Assembly (NCBI GenBank): GCA_910575445.1
Contig: CAJTFW010000011.1
Coordinates: forward strand, 62,001 to 126,000
DNA: 64,000 nt
Source: Lachnospiraceae bacterium
GTDB lineage: Bacteria; Bacillota; Clostridia; Lachnospirales; Lachnospiraceae
Direction: 5' to 3'
The notes beneath the pieces were generated by a model. It did not search any database. It had not been told where the DNA came from and worked only from the letters and a program-made list of their open reading frames with translations. The position numbers and the translations under genes are program-made. This document shows, piece after piece, positions 7,688-15,566 of this stretch. How positions within the stretch are numbered: the first letter of the stretch is position 1; each line of letters opens with the position of its first letter.

Positions 7688-7867
7688 TTAATTATTCAGA
7701 TATGATCCTGCTTTATTATATGCAGTTGCATACCGAATTCTATTTTTCTCTATTTCCTTATTGGCTTCTTTAACCAATGTTTTATGTGCAGAGGTTCTAC
7801 GAATTTCTTTGACAACCACATCTTCAATACCTCTATAACAAGATTGCTTTAGTTTTAATTGAGCCAT
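7688..7867 (-). CDS. Small basic hypothetical protein
   Basis: A 59-codon gene starting MAQLKLKQSCYRGIEDVVV and ending YNKAGSYLNN, with AGGGAG 6 bases before the ATG. It is basic and probably helical, and has no family I recognise. It runs in the same direction as, and 73 bases downstream of, the cysteine-peptidase cargo pair, so it may be a third cargo gene or a small antitoxin-like partner; both are guesses. Confidence 0.65.
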   Translation of the reverse strand: MAQLKLKQSCYRGIEDVVVKEIRRTSAHKTLVKEANKEIEKNRIRYATAYNKAGSYLNN

Positions 7868-7940
7868 AATTCTCCCTCCATATCACATTCTCCATTTAAA
7901 TATCATAGCATAATTACTTTTCCTTGTAAAGAAATTTATT

Positions 7941-8519
7941 TTAATTTTCAGTTTTTTCATAGCTATATAAAGAACTTCCAATTGTTTCTATTACTCTATA
8001 CCTACCATTATCTAGTCTTATGCATTTTAATTCTTCAAGATTATCTAATGCTTCTTGCACCAACTTATCATTTATTATCAGATTACTACTTTGAGGCAAA
8101 ATTTTTGATGCATACTCTTTAATCTCTAAACTTGTTGCCTCTTGTAATCTAAATGTCGCCAATAATATCAATGCCGATGCCTCGTCTACTCTTTTTACCG
8201 CACTAGTAAACAAGTCAACAATTAGATGTATTATCGCTAAAACCAACCATATGTCTTTCTGCGAAAACAATGTTTTAAGCCGAAATGCATTTGCTAATGC
8301 AAATGATAAATTCACCTTAATATTTGCCGGTTTCACTGTATATACATTTCCATCTTTGGATTTCCAAACCTTTGAAGCTGGCTGAATTGGTTGCTCCTCT
8401 TTTTCAATAGATCCTCGTACAATGCTAGATACCATTACTGAATCTAACCCATATTTTTCTACAATTGGTTCAAGTGATTTAATTACTTTTGAATATTCTT
8501 CAGGAATATAATCATTCAT
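7941..8519 (-). CDS. Cargo protein of unknown function, C-terminal winged-helix-like
   Basis: A 192-residue protein from the ATG at 8519, which overlaps the stop of the upstream gene (ATGAATGA), implying translational coupling. The middle (residues ~95-150) is hydrophobic and helical; the last ~45 residues (VQEALDNLEELKCIRLDNGRYRVIET) have the helix-strand-strand look of a winged helix. No family is recognised. The coupling says it acts with the C39-like peptidase protein at 8512-9960. The AT content is higher than in the mobilization genes, as usual for variable cargo. Confidence 0.75.
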   Translation of the reverse strand: MNDYIPEEYSKVIKSLEPIVEKYGLDSVMVSSIVRGSIEKEEQPIQPASKVWKSKDGNVYTVKPANIKVNLSFALANAFRLKTLFSQKDIWLVLAIIHLIVDLFTSAVKRVDEASALILLATFRLQEATSLEIKEYASKILPQSSNLIINDKLVQEALDNLEELKCIRLDNGRYRVIETIGSSLYSYEKTEN

Positions 8520-9960
8520 TCTTCTCGTCCCCACCTTCTACATCGCATTCCACTAGATTATGTTGATACATTTTGTATGGCACAATACTTGTTTTAATAT
8601 AATGACAATCTTTTGAACAAAATAATTGATTATCAACATCAATATATTCAATTCCATTTTTATCATGGCGCAATATCCACGGTTCTTCATCTAAAGTAGG
8701 CGCTGTAGTATCGATTATTATTCTCCCAGATGTAAGTCCTAACTTATATTCTTGGAAATTTGCTAAGTCTATACACCATACAAATCTTGGTAATGACAAA
8801 TTTAATATCACCTCTACCAACTGCTCATTCATACCTATCGTCTGTAATGCCTCACTCTTTAACGAATTTGCAGATGTTATATAAATTCTAGAAACACATG
8901 GAGTTTCCCAATCCATTACTCTCTCTTTCATCCATGTCTTAAATCTTGCATAAACCTCATTATAAACCAACTGCATTCTGGGATATAAAGGAACTACGCA
9001 ATATTTTAATTCAGCAGCCCCATATCTCATATCACCTTGACTGTCTGCCCATCCAAGCATCATTTTTTTATAAGGAAAAAGATTATCATCCATTACATAA
9101 AGATCACTAACTAACTTTACATGTGGAACAACATCAATTTCCGAATCCATAACACTTTTAACTAATATTGGGTCATCTAAAATATTTTTATCCATCAATC
9201 CATGACCTATAATTGAAACTGCATGTCTTATAGGATACAAAAATCCAACCATTGGCAACCCTGATTCAATATATGCCATTACTTCTTCAATAAATTTATC
9301 GTCTAATTCTTTCTCACATTGAAGAATAAGCGGACTAAATCCATATTTCTTAAATATATCAGAAACCTGAATAGGATTTAGACCTATTGAAGGTGTTTTT
9401 CTTCCCCAATCGTTATTTGCGACATTAACTATTTCACCAATAGTAGTATCAGCGTAATTTTTAAATTTATTACCAAAATAACGTAGAATTGTCCATGTTG
9501 CCGTATGTGCACAAACAGAAATATCTGTTTCTTGTGATTTCCATGGAAAGCTACTTATTGACATTGTATTCCCCGCTATATGTGCCTTAAAATCATACAA
9601 TGCAATATATGCCTTTTCATTTATTAGTATTCTCGGATTAATTAATGTTCTTCCAAATTTTGTGCCAACGACTGTTGGACGCAACACTATATATCCATAA
9701 TATTCTTCATTTTTTAAAATGTGCAAACGACAACATTTCTTATCGTAATTTCTTAATTTTTGAGCATAATGAATATAAAATGTACTTAAATAATCTGTAT
9801 CATAATATGGATATTCTATCCTAATTTCATCACATTTCGTTGCCAAATTATTTTTTAAAACACTTATTACATCCTCATCAATAAGAGATTCCGGCATACA
9901 ATCTGACAACTTTTCATATGACTCTAAACTATTAATCTGAATTGAAGTAAAAGAAATCAT
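8512..9960 (-). CDS. C39/papain-like cysteine peptidase domain protein (cargo)
   Basis: A 482-residue soluble protein. A central domain looks like a C39-like papain fold: Cys150 in DISVCAHTATW at the head of a helix, His246 in IRHAVSIIGHG, and an Asp/Asn group (DDN, 291-293) where the third catalytic residue is expected. The first ~130 residues (with YYGYIVLRPT) and the last ~180 match no family I know. GGGGGAA precedes the ATG. It is the first gene of the cargo operon beside the right end of the element. No secretion signal or transporter is present, so bacteriocin leader cleavage is unlikely; an intracellular defence or toxin role is possible but unproven. Confidence 0.72.
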   Translation of the reverse strand: MISFTSIQINSLESYEKLSDCMPESLIDEDVISVLKNNLATKCDEIRIEYPYYDTDYLSTFYIHYAQKLRNYDKKCCRLHILKNEEYYGYIVLRPTVVGTKFGRTLINPRILINEKAYIALYDFKAHIAGNTMSISSFPWKSQETDISVCAHTATWTILRYFGNKFKNYADTTIGEIVNVANNDWGRKTPSIGLNPIQVSDIFKKYGFSPLILQCEKELDDKFIEEVMAYIESGLPMVGFLYPIRHAVSIIGHGLMDKNILDDPILVKSVMDSEIDVVPHVKLVSDLYVMDDNLFPYKKMMLGWADSQGDMRYGAAELKYCVVPLYPRMQLVYNEVYARFKTWMKERVMDWETPCVSRIYITSANSLKSEALQTIGMNEQLVEVILNLSLPRFVWCIDLANFQEYKLGLTSGRIIIDTTAPTLDEEPWILRHDKNGIEYIDVDNQLFCSKDCHYIKTSIVPYKMYQHNLVECDVEGGDEKNE

Positions 9961-10030
9961 AAATTAGTTTCCCCCAAATAATATAATTCTATGATATCAT
10001 CTAATCATTAAATTGTACACTTTATATTTA

Positions 10031-10049
10031 TAGAGCCATTTTAGAGCCA
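10031..10049. repeat. Right arm-type repeat, TAGAGCCA-N3-TAGAGCCA
   Basis: TAGAGCCATTTTAGAGCCA, matching the left copy at 1677-1695 except for the spacer triplet, in the same orientation and about 130 bases inside the right core. It is a candidate arm-type integrase binding site. Confidence 0.6.
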
Positions 10050-10084
10050 CTTTCTTAAACTATAGTAATTATTTATAGAAAAAC

Positions 10085-10112
10085 GGGGCTTCCTGAAACA
10101 CCAAGAAGCCCC
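10085..10112 (-). terminator. tuf terminator carried by the element
   Basis: GGGGCTTC / GAAGCCCC stem followed on the minus strand by GTTTTTC, 22 bases after the tuf stop codon. By position it belongs to the replacement tuf end brought in by the element. Confidence 0.8.
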
Positions 10113-10134
10113 ATAAAATCTAGCTTTTTACTGA

Positions 10135-11322
10135 TTACTCGATGATTGTAGCAACCCTTCCAGACCCAACTGTACGACCACCCTCACGGATAGCGAATGT
10201 AAGACCCTGCTCCATAGCGATTGGATGAATCAGCTCGATGCTCATCTCTACGTTGTCGCCAGGCATGCACATCTCGGTGCCATCTGGAAGGTTGCAGACA
10301 CCAGTTACGTCAGTGGTTCTGAAGTAGAACTGTGGTCTGTAGTTGTTGAAGAACGGTGTATGACGGCCACCCTCGTCTTTGGTCAGTACATATACCTGAG
10401 CGGTGAATTTGGTGTGGCATTTTACGCTGCCTGGTTTTGCAACAACCTGGCCACGAACGATGTCTGTTCTCTGTACACCACGAAGCAGGATACCGATGTT
10501 GTCACCAGCCTGTGCCTCGTCTAAAAGTTTACGGAACATCTCGATACCGGTTACAACGGTCTTACGAGCTTCCTCTTTCACACCGATAATCTCAACTTCC
10601 TCATTCAGATGAAGTACACCACGCTCTACTCTACCAGTAGCAACGGTTCCACGACCGGTAATCGTAAATACGTCCTCTACAGGCATCAAAAATGGCTGGT
10701 CAGTTGCACGCTTTGGATCTGGGATATAGCTGTCTACGGTGCTCATAAGCTCCATAATCTTGTCGCCCCACTCGCTGCTTGGCTCCTCAAGAGCTTTCAG
10801 TGCAGAACCTTTGATGATTGGGCAATCTGTGAACTCATACTCCTCTAACTGCTCGGTAATCTCCATCTCAACCAGCTCAAGAAGCTCTTCGTCATCTACC
10901 ATGTCGCATTTGTTCATAAATACTACAATATAAGGAACGCCTACCTGACGGGACAGAAGGATATGCTCTTTGGTCTGAGCCATAACGCCGTCTGTAGCTG
11001 CTACTACGAGGATAGCGCCGTCCATCTGTGCTGCACCAGTAATCATGTTCTTTACATAGTCAGCATGGCCTGGGCAGTCAACGTGTGCGTAGTGTCTGTT
11101 CTCGGTCTCATACTCAACGTGAGCAGTAGAGATGGTGATTCCACGCTCTCTCTCTTCTGGAGCTTTATCGATGTTCTCAAAATCAGTAGCGGTGTTACCA
11201 GCTACTCTCTCAGAGAGAACCTTTGTGATTGCTGCGGTTAAGGTTGTCTTACCATGGTCAACGTGACCGATGGTACCGATATTACAATGTGGTTTAGTTC
11301 TGTCGAACTTAGCTTTTGCCAT
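10135..11322 (-). CDS. tuf: Translation elongation factor Tu
   Basis: A 395-residue GTPase that brings aminoacyl-tRNA to the ribosome. G1 GHVDHGKT at residues 19-26, DCPGHAD (G3) and NKCD (G4) are intact, with domains 2 and 3 full length. AAAAGGAGG lies before the ATG. The last ~17 codons, from the CCACCCTCACG core at 10178-10188 downward, are inferred to be element-derived: they keep the reading frame and give ...GRVATIIE instead of the host ...GRVATVVE. It follows fusA but has its own promoter. Confidence 0.98.
   Translation of the reverse strand: MAKAKFDRTKPHCNIGTIGHVDHGKTTLTAAITKVLSERVAGNTATDFENIDKAPEERERGITISTAHVEYETENRHYAHVDCPGHADYVKNMITGAAQMDGAILVVAATDGVMAQTKEHILLSRQVGVPYIVVFMNKCDMVDDEELLELVEMEITEQLEEYEFTDCPIIKGSALKALEEPSSEWGDKIMELMSTVDSYIPDPKRATDQPFLMPVEDVFTITGRGTVATGRVERGVLHLNEEVEIIGVKEEARKTVVTGIEMFRKLLDEAQAGDNIGILLRGVQRTDIVRGQVVAKPGSVKCHTKFTAQVYVLTKDEGGRHTPFFNNYRPQFYFRTTDVTGVCNLPDGTEMCMPGDNVEMSIELIHPIAMEQGLTFAIREGGRTVGSGRVATIIE
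10178..10188. repeat. Right attachment-site core (CCACCCTCACG)
   Basis: Identical to the left core at 1564-1574 and located inside the tuf coding sequence, 43 bases from its stop. Coding on the host side and on the element side of this point is joined in frame. Confidence 0.72.
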
Positions 11323-11365
11323 TTTGTTTTCCTCCTTTTAGATCAGATACAATTCGCTATTCTTG

Positions 11366-11394
11366 ATTATATTTCAAACTGACTTATTTTGCAA
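11366..11394 (-). promoter_or_regulatory. tuf promoter
   Basis: Minus strand TTGCAA (11389-11394) and TATAAT (11366-11371) with a 17-base spacer in the fusA-tuf gap, so tuf can be transcribed apart from the str operon. Confidence 0.82.
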
Positions 11395-11407
11395 GCCTAA
11401 TTACAGT

Positions 11408-13525
11408 TTATTTTGATTTTGCAGCAAGGACTTTCTCCTGTACGCTCTTTGGCACCTGCTCATATTTCTCAAAGAACATAGAATAGTTGCCACGGCCCTG
11501 TGTTCTAGAACGCAAATCAGTTGCATAACCGAACATCTCAGCTAGAGGTACATATCCGCGAATCATCTTGCCGCCGCCGATATCATCCATACCTTCAATA
11601 CGACCACGACGGGAATTGATATCACCGATAACATCTCCCATATAGTCTTCTGGTGTGGTAACTTCCACTTTCATAATCGGCTCTAAGAGCACAGCGCCTG
11701 CTTTTTGCATTGCCTCTTTAAATGCTAAAGAACCTGCAATGTGGAACGCCATCTCCGAAGAGTCGACCTCATGGTAAGAACCATCAAATACGGTTGCATG
11801 GATACCTAGTACCGGGAATCCTCCTAAGATACCAGCTTTTGCTGCTTCTTCGATACCCTCACCAACTGCCGGGATATATTCCTTTGGAATCGCACCGCCG
11901 ACAACGGAAGAATCAAACTTAAACAGCTCCTCACCGTTGGCATCCATCGGCTCAAAGTGCACTTTACAGTGACCATACTGTCCACGTCCACCAGACTGTT
12001 TTGCATATTTGGAATCCACATCCACAGCCTTTGTAAAGGTCTCTTTGTAAGCAACCTGCGGTGCACCTACATTTGCCTCCACTTTAAACTCGCGAAGCAG
12101 ACGGTCTACGATAATCTCCAGATGAAGCTCGCCCATACCAGCGATAATCGTCTGTCCAGTCTCCGGGTCGGTATGCGCGCGGAAGGTTGGGTCTTCTTCT
12201 GCAAGCTTCGCTAAAGACTCTCCAAGCTTGCCCTGACCGGCCTTGGTCTTTGGCTCGATTGCCAGCTCAATAACTGGTTCCGGGAACTCCATAGACTCAA
12301 GGATAACCGGATGCTGCTCATCACAGATGGTATCACCAGTAGTTGTAAGCTTAAAGCCTACCGCTGCAGCGATATCACCGGCGTATACCTTGTCAAGCTC
12401 CTGTCTCTTATTCGCGTGCATCTGAAGAATACGCCCTACACGCTCCTTCTTGCCTTTGGTTGAGTTATATACATAGGAACCAGAGTTTATCGTTCCTGAG
12501 TACACACGGAAGAATGCAAGCTTACCTACGAATGGGTCAGCCATAATCTTAAATGCAAGAGCAGAGAATGGTTCTTCATCAGAAGAATGTCTCTCAATCT
12601 CATTGCCATCCATATCCGTACCTTTAATCGATGCGATATCGGTTGGTGCTGGCATAAACTCTAGAACAGCGTCTAAGAGCTTCTGTACGCCCTTGTTGCG
12701 GTAAGCACTACCACAGCATACTGGAATTGCGGTACACTCACAAGTAGCCTTTCTAAGAACTGCTTTTAGTGCCTCTACAGATGGCTCCTCGCCCTCTAGA
12801 TACTCCATCATCAAATCGTCATCTAACTCGCAGATTTTCTCTACAAGCTCAGTACGGTATAACTCTGCGTCATCTTTCATATCATCTGGAATCTCAGTGA
12901 TAGAAATATCGTCGCCTTTATCATCATTGTAAATATACGCTTTCATCTCAAACAGGTCAATGATACCCTGGAAAGAATCTTCCTTTCCAATCGGAAGCTG
13001 TAGGCAAATTGCGTTTTTGCCCAAGCGGTTCTTAATCATCTCCACTGCATTATAGAAATCTGCACCCAAGATATCCATCTTATTGATAAATGCCATACGG
13101 GGTACATTATAGGTGTCAGCCTGACGCCATACATTCTCAGACTGAGGCTCAACACCGCCCTTCGCACAGAATACGCCCACAGCGCCATCCAGCACACGAA
13201 GGGAACGCTCCACCTCTACGGTAAAGTCTACGTGGCCCGGAGTATCAATGATATTGATACGATGCTCTAAAGCGCCCGGTTTTACTTTGCAGTTCTCCTG
13301 TAAAGTCCAGTGACAGGTCGTAGCTGCGGAAGTAATCGTGATACCTCTCTCCTGCTCCTGCTCCATCCAGTCCATGGTTGCAGTACCTTCATGAGTATCA
13401 CCGATTTTATAGTTCACACCAGTATAGTACAGGATACGCTCAGTCAATGTGGTTTTACCAGCATCGATATGAGCCATAATCCCGATATTCCTGGTCCTTT
13501 CCAACGGATATTCTCTTCCAGCCAA
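11408..13525 (-). CDS. fusA: Translation elongation factor G, TTG start
   Basis: About 705 residues; the ribosomal translocase GTPase. G1 [10 protein letters not shown]3 DTPGHVDF and G4 NKMD are intact and all five domains are present. I start it at the TTG at 13523-13525 (protein begins [15 protein letters not shown]): AGGAGG lies 8 bases upstream and the family begins here. The upstream in-frame extension [15 protein letters not shown] has no family support. It is 45 bases downstream of rpsG in the str operon. Confidence 0.97.
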   Translation of the reverse strand: MAGREYPLERTRNIGIMAHIDAGKTTLTERILYYTGVNYKIGDTHEGTATMDWMEQEQERGITITSAATTCHWTLQENCKVKPGALEHRINIIDTPGHVDFTVEVERSLRVLDGAVGVFCAKGGVEPQSENVWRQADTYNVPRMAFINKMDILGADFYNAVEMIKNRLGKNAICLQLPIGKEDSFQGIIDLFEMKAYIYNDDKGDDISITEIPDDMKDDAELYRTELVEKICELDDDLMMEYLEGEEPSVEALKAVLRKATCECTAIPVCCGSAYRNKGVQKLLDAVLEFMPAPTDIASIKGTDMDGNEIERHSSDEEPFSALAFKIMADPFVGKLAFFRVYSGTINSGSYVYNSTKGKKERVGRILQMHANKRQELDKVYAGDIAAAVGFKLTTTGDTICDEQHPVILESMEFPEPVIELAIEPKTKAGQGKLGESLAKLAEEDPTFRAHTDPETGQTIIAGMGELHLEIIVDRLLREFKVEANVGAPQVAYKETFTKAVDVDSKYAKQSGGRGQYGHCKVHFEPMDANGEELFKFDSSVVGGAIPKEYIPAVGEGIEEAAKAGILGGFPVLGIHATVFDGSYHEVDSSEMAFHIAGSLAFKEAMQKAGAVLLEPIMKVEVTTPEDYMGDVIGDINSRRGRIEGMDDIGGGKMIRGYVPLAEMFGYATDLRSRTQGRGNYSMFFEKYEQVPKSVQEKVLAAKSK

Positions 13526-13570
13526 TGGATATTCCTCCTTATACGAGTGACCAAACCAGGTCCGCACCAA

Positions 13571-14041
13571 TTAGAATCTGTAATGTGCGAATGCCTTGTT
13601 TGCCTCTGCCATTTTGTGCATGTCTTCTTTTCTCTTTACGGCTGCACCTGTATTATTTGCTGCATCCATAATTTCATTCGCCAGTCTCTCTTCCATGGTC
13701 TTCTCGCCTCTTTTGCGGGAGAACATGGTCAACCAGCGAAGTGCTAATGCCTGGCGACGATCTGCTCTAACTTCAATCGGCACCTGGTACGTAGCACCAC
13801 CGATACGTCTTGCTTTTACCTCAAGGACTGGCATGATATTGTTCATTGCCTCCTCGAATACCTCTAAAGCCGGCTTCTCGGTCTTCTTTTCTACTCTGGC
13901 AAATGCTCCATATACAATCTTCTGAGCTACGCCCTTTTTACCGTCGAGCATAATATTGTTGATCAGCTTTGTGACCACTTTATTATTGTATAATGGGTCT
14001 GCCAATACGTCTCTTTTTTGAGTATGTCCTTTACGTGGCAC
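13571..14041 (-). CDS. rpsG: Ribosomal protein S7, GTG start
   Basis: A 156-residue 30S head-assembly protein beginning [12 protein letters not shown] and containing the S7 signature around KVNxxMLDGKK ([18 protein letters not shown]). The start codon is GTG (14039-14041) with AAGGAGG 8 bases upstream. It is the second gene of the str operon, between rpsL and fusA. Confidence 0.98.
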   Translation of the reverse strand: MPRKGHTQKRDVLADPLYNNKVVTKLINNIMLDGKKGVAQKIVYGAFARVEKKTEKPALEVFEEAMNNIMPVLEVKARRIGGATYQVPIEVRADRRQALALRWLTMFSRKRGEKTMEERLANEIMDAANNTGAAVKRKEDMHKMAEANKAFAHYRF

Positions 14042-14064
14042 GGTACTTCCCTCCTTAATACATA

Positions 14065-14086
14065 CTTATTGATTGGAATCAATAAG
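14065..14086 (-). promoter_or_regulatory. Hairpin in the rpsL-rpsG gap
   Basis: The 280-base gap between rpsL and rpsG holds no gene. It contains a perfect 10-bp inverted repeat, CTTATTGATT/AATCAATAAG, about 25 bases before the rpsG start, with a smaller CCGAA/TTCGG hairpin beside it. In E. coli the S7 control site lies between these genes; a similar role here is only inferred from position. Confidence 0.45.
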
Positions 14087-14321
14087 GCGTGCTTACCGAA
14101 TCTTCTTTCGGCAAACTACACTCTTAAATCACAGGTACTCACATGTGTCGTTCTACTTGTGTTCGTGCCCGGTAATTCTTCTATCATCAAACCCGCAGTC
14201 ATAGGTTTTATGCGAACTCCTGGCACAAGGCAGCGCATCTTGCGTTACCAACAATCATAGTTCTGTTTGTGATACTCTTTTTATAAATTATCTGTGCTGA
14301 CTTCCATCAGCCGCCGTCTAT

Positions 14322-14744
14322 TTATTTCTTAGCGTCTTTTGGTCTCTTAGCACCATATTTGGAACGTGCCTGACGTCTCTTAGCAACACCAGCGGTATCC
14401 AAAGTACCACGTACGATATGATATCTAGTACCTGGTAAATCCTTTACCCTGCCTCCACGAATCAGAACAACGCTGTGCTCCTGAAGGTTGTGGCCTTCAC
14501 CTGGAATATAGCTGGTAACTTCGATTCCATTGGAAAGACGTACTCTGGCAATCTTACGAAGCGCGGAGTTTGGCTTCTTCGGGGTTGCAGTCTTTACTGC
14601 GGTACATACGCCACGCTTCTGTGGAGCGGATGCATCGGTCGGTCTCTTCTTCAGAGAATTGAATCCCTTCTGGAGTGCCGGTGCAGTAGACTTTTTTACA
14701 GATGTCTGTCTTCCCTTTCTTACTAACTGGTTAAATGTTGGCAT
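14322..14744 (-). CDS. rpsL: Ribosomal protein S12
   Basis: A 140-residue decoding-centre protein. The ATG at 14744 ([12 protein letters not shown]) follows AGGAGGTGAAAGG; the longer frame begins inside that site. The streptomycin-related segments [10 protein letters not shown] and RVKDLPG are wild type, so no target resistance is visible. First gene of the str operon, read from a perfect consensus promoter. Confidence 0.98.
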   Translation of the reverse strand: MPTFNQLVRKGRQTSVKKSTAPALQKGFNSLKKRPTDASAPQKRGVCTAVKTATPKKPNSALRKIARVRLSNGIEVTSYIPGEGHNLQEHSVVLIRGGRVKDLPGTRYHIVRGTLDTAGVAKRRQARSKYGAKRPKDAKK

Positions 14745-14780
14745 TCCTTTCACCTCCTGCATAGTTTGTAACAGGTCTTG

Positions 14781-14804
14781 CCTGCAACGGTAAGAGTTCT
14801 TACC
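14781..14804 (-). promoter_or_regulatory. Leader hairpins of the str operon
   Basis: In the ~120-base leader before rpsL, GGTAAGA/TCTTACC (14789-14804) is a perfect stem and CAGG/CCTG (14773-14785) forms a second one beside it. They would fold in the 5' leader of the S12 mRNA. No known riboswitch is recognised; they may serve ribosomal-protein autoregulation. Confidence 0.4.
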
Positions 14805-14864
14805 ATGACTGCTGTTCTTTCAGACTCACTGAAAAACACACGTGACTCGCACGCATGCTCAATT

Positions 14865-14893
14865 ATTATATAAAATAGAACACACCTTGTCAA
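14865..14893 (-). promoter_or_regulatory. Consensus promoter of the rpsL-rpsG-fusA operon
   Basis: TTGACA (14888-14893), 17-base spacer, TATAAT (14865-14870) on the minus strand: a perfect sigma-A promoter, as expected for ribosomal protein genes. Confidence 0.93.
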
Positions 14894-14936
14894 GCGGTAT
14901 TTTTTCTTAAATTTCCTAAATTCCTTCTTAATTTAC

Positions 14937-14965
14937 TAGACACCTCTCCCCTTTGGTGCTATGAT
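14937..14965 (+). promoter_or_regulatory. Promoter of the vanZ-like gene
   Basis: TAGACA (14937-14942), 17-base spacer, TATGAT (14960-14965), back to back with the str promoter and 33 bases before the vanZ-like ATG. Confidence 0.75.
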
Positions 14966-14998
14966 GATGCAAACTTAAAAAAGGAGTATCTGAATTTT

Positions 14999-15520
14999 AT
15001 GATAAAAACATTTTTAAGGGCCTTTTTAAAACCCTTTTCCTTCCTGCCAGCTCTTTTCATGATGTATATGATTTTTTCCTTTTCTTCTCAGGATGGTACT
15101 GCCTCCGGGAACCTAAGCTATAAAGTTAGTGAAATTATTGTCGAATCCGCCAATGAAGCCTTCGAGCTTCAATGGTCTGGCAGTGAAATCAGACATTATA
15201 TCGAGAGAATCCACCACCCTGTCCGCAAATTAGCTCATATGACCGAATATTTCCTCTTGGCTGTCTCGGTCTCTTTCCCACTCTATGTCTATGGCGTCCG
15301 CGGTCTGTGGCTTCCGCTTCTGGCTGGCGGCATCTGCATTGGCTTTGCTGCCCTAGACGAATATCATCAATCCTTTGTCGCTGGTCGTGGACCTTCCAAA
15401 AAAGACGTGGGAATCGACAGCATCGGCGTTTTAGCTGGCGTTCTTATGGTACAGTTTTTCTGCTTTATCGGACGCCTCACTATCTTTCGCCCTCTCGCCC
15501 GTAAAAGGCGCTCCTCTTAA
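14999..15520 (+). CDS. VanZ-like membrane protein
   Basis: A 173-residue protein with four predicted helices and the VanZ-family core: FSFSSQDG near the first helix, HxxRKLAHMTEYFLL in the second, and ALDEYHQSFVAGRGPSKKDVGIDSIG, which carries the conserved Asp/Glu-Tyr-His cluster. VanZ proteins confer low-level teicoplanin tolerance in enterococci; most Clostridia homologues have unknown roles. AAGGAG lies 12 bases before the ATG. It is divergent from the str operon and convergent with rpoC, an insertion between rpoC and rpsL in the usual gene order. Confidence 0.9.
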   Translation: MIKTFLRAFLKPFSFLPALFMMYMIFSFSSQDGTASGNLSYKVSEIIVESANEAFELQWSGSEIRHYIERIHHPVRKLAHMTEYFLLAVSVSFPLYVYGVRGLWLPLLAGGICIGFAALDEYHQSFVAGRGPSKKDVGIDSIGVLAGVLMVQFFCFIGRLTIFRPLARKRRSS

Positions 15521-15530
15521 ACATTTTAAA

Positions 15531-15556
15531 GGACTCTGCCAATATTGGCAGAGTCC
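15531..15556. terminator. Bidirectional terminator between vanZ-like gene and rpoC
   Basis: Perfect 12-bp stem GGACTCTGCCAA/TTGGCAGAGTCC with a 2-base loop, flanked by A and T runs, placed between two convergent stop codons. Confidence 0.9.
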
Positions 15557-15566
15557 CCTATATCTT

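Noticed and set aside
8512-9960. Bacteriocin-processing C39 peptidase transporter
   Set aside because: No membrane helices, ATPase domain or precursor peptide gene; only a peptidase-like middle domain.
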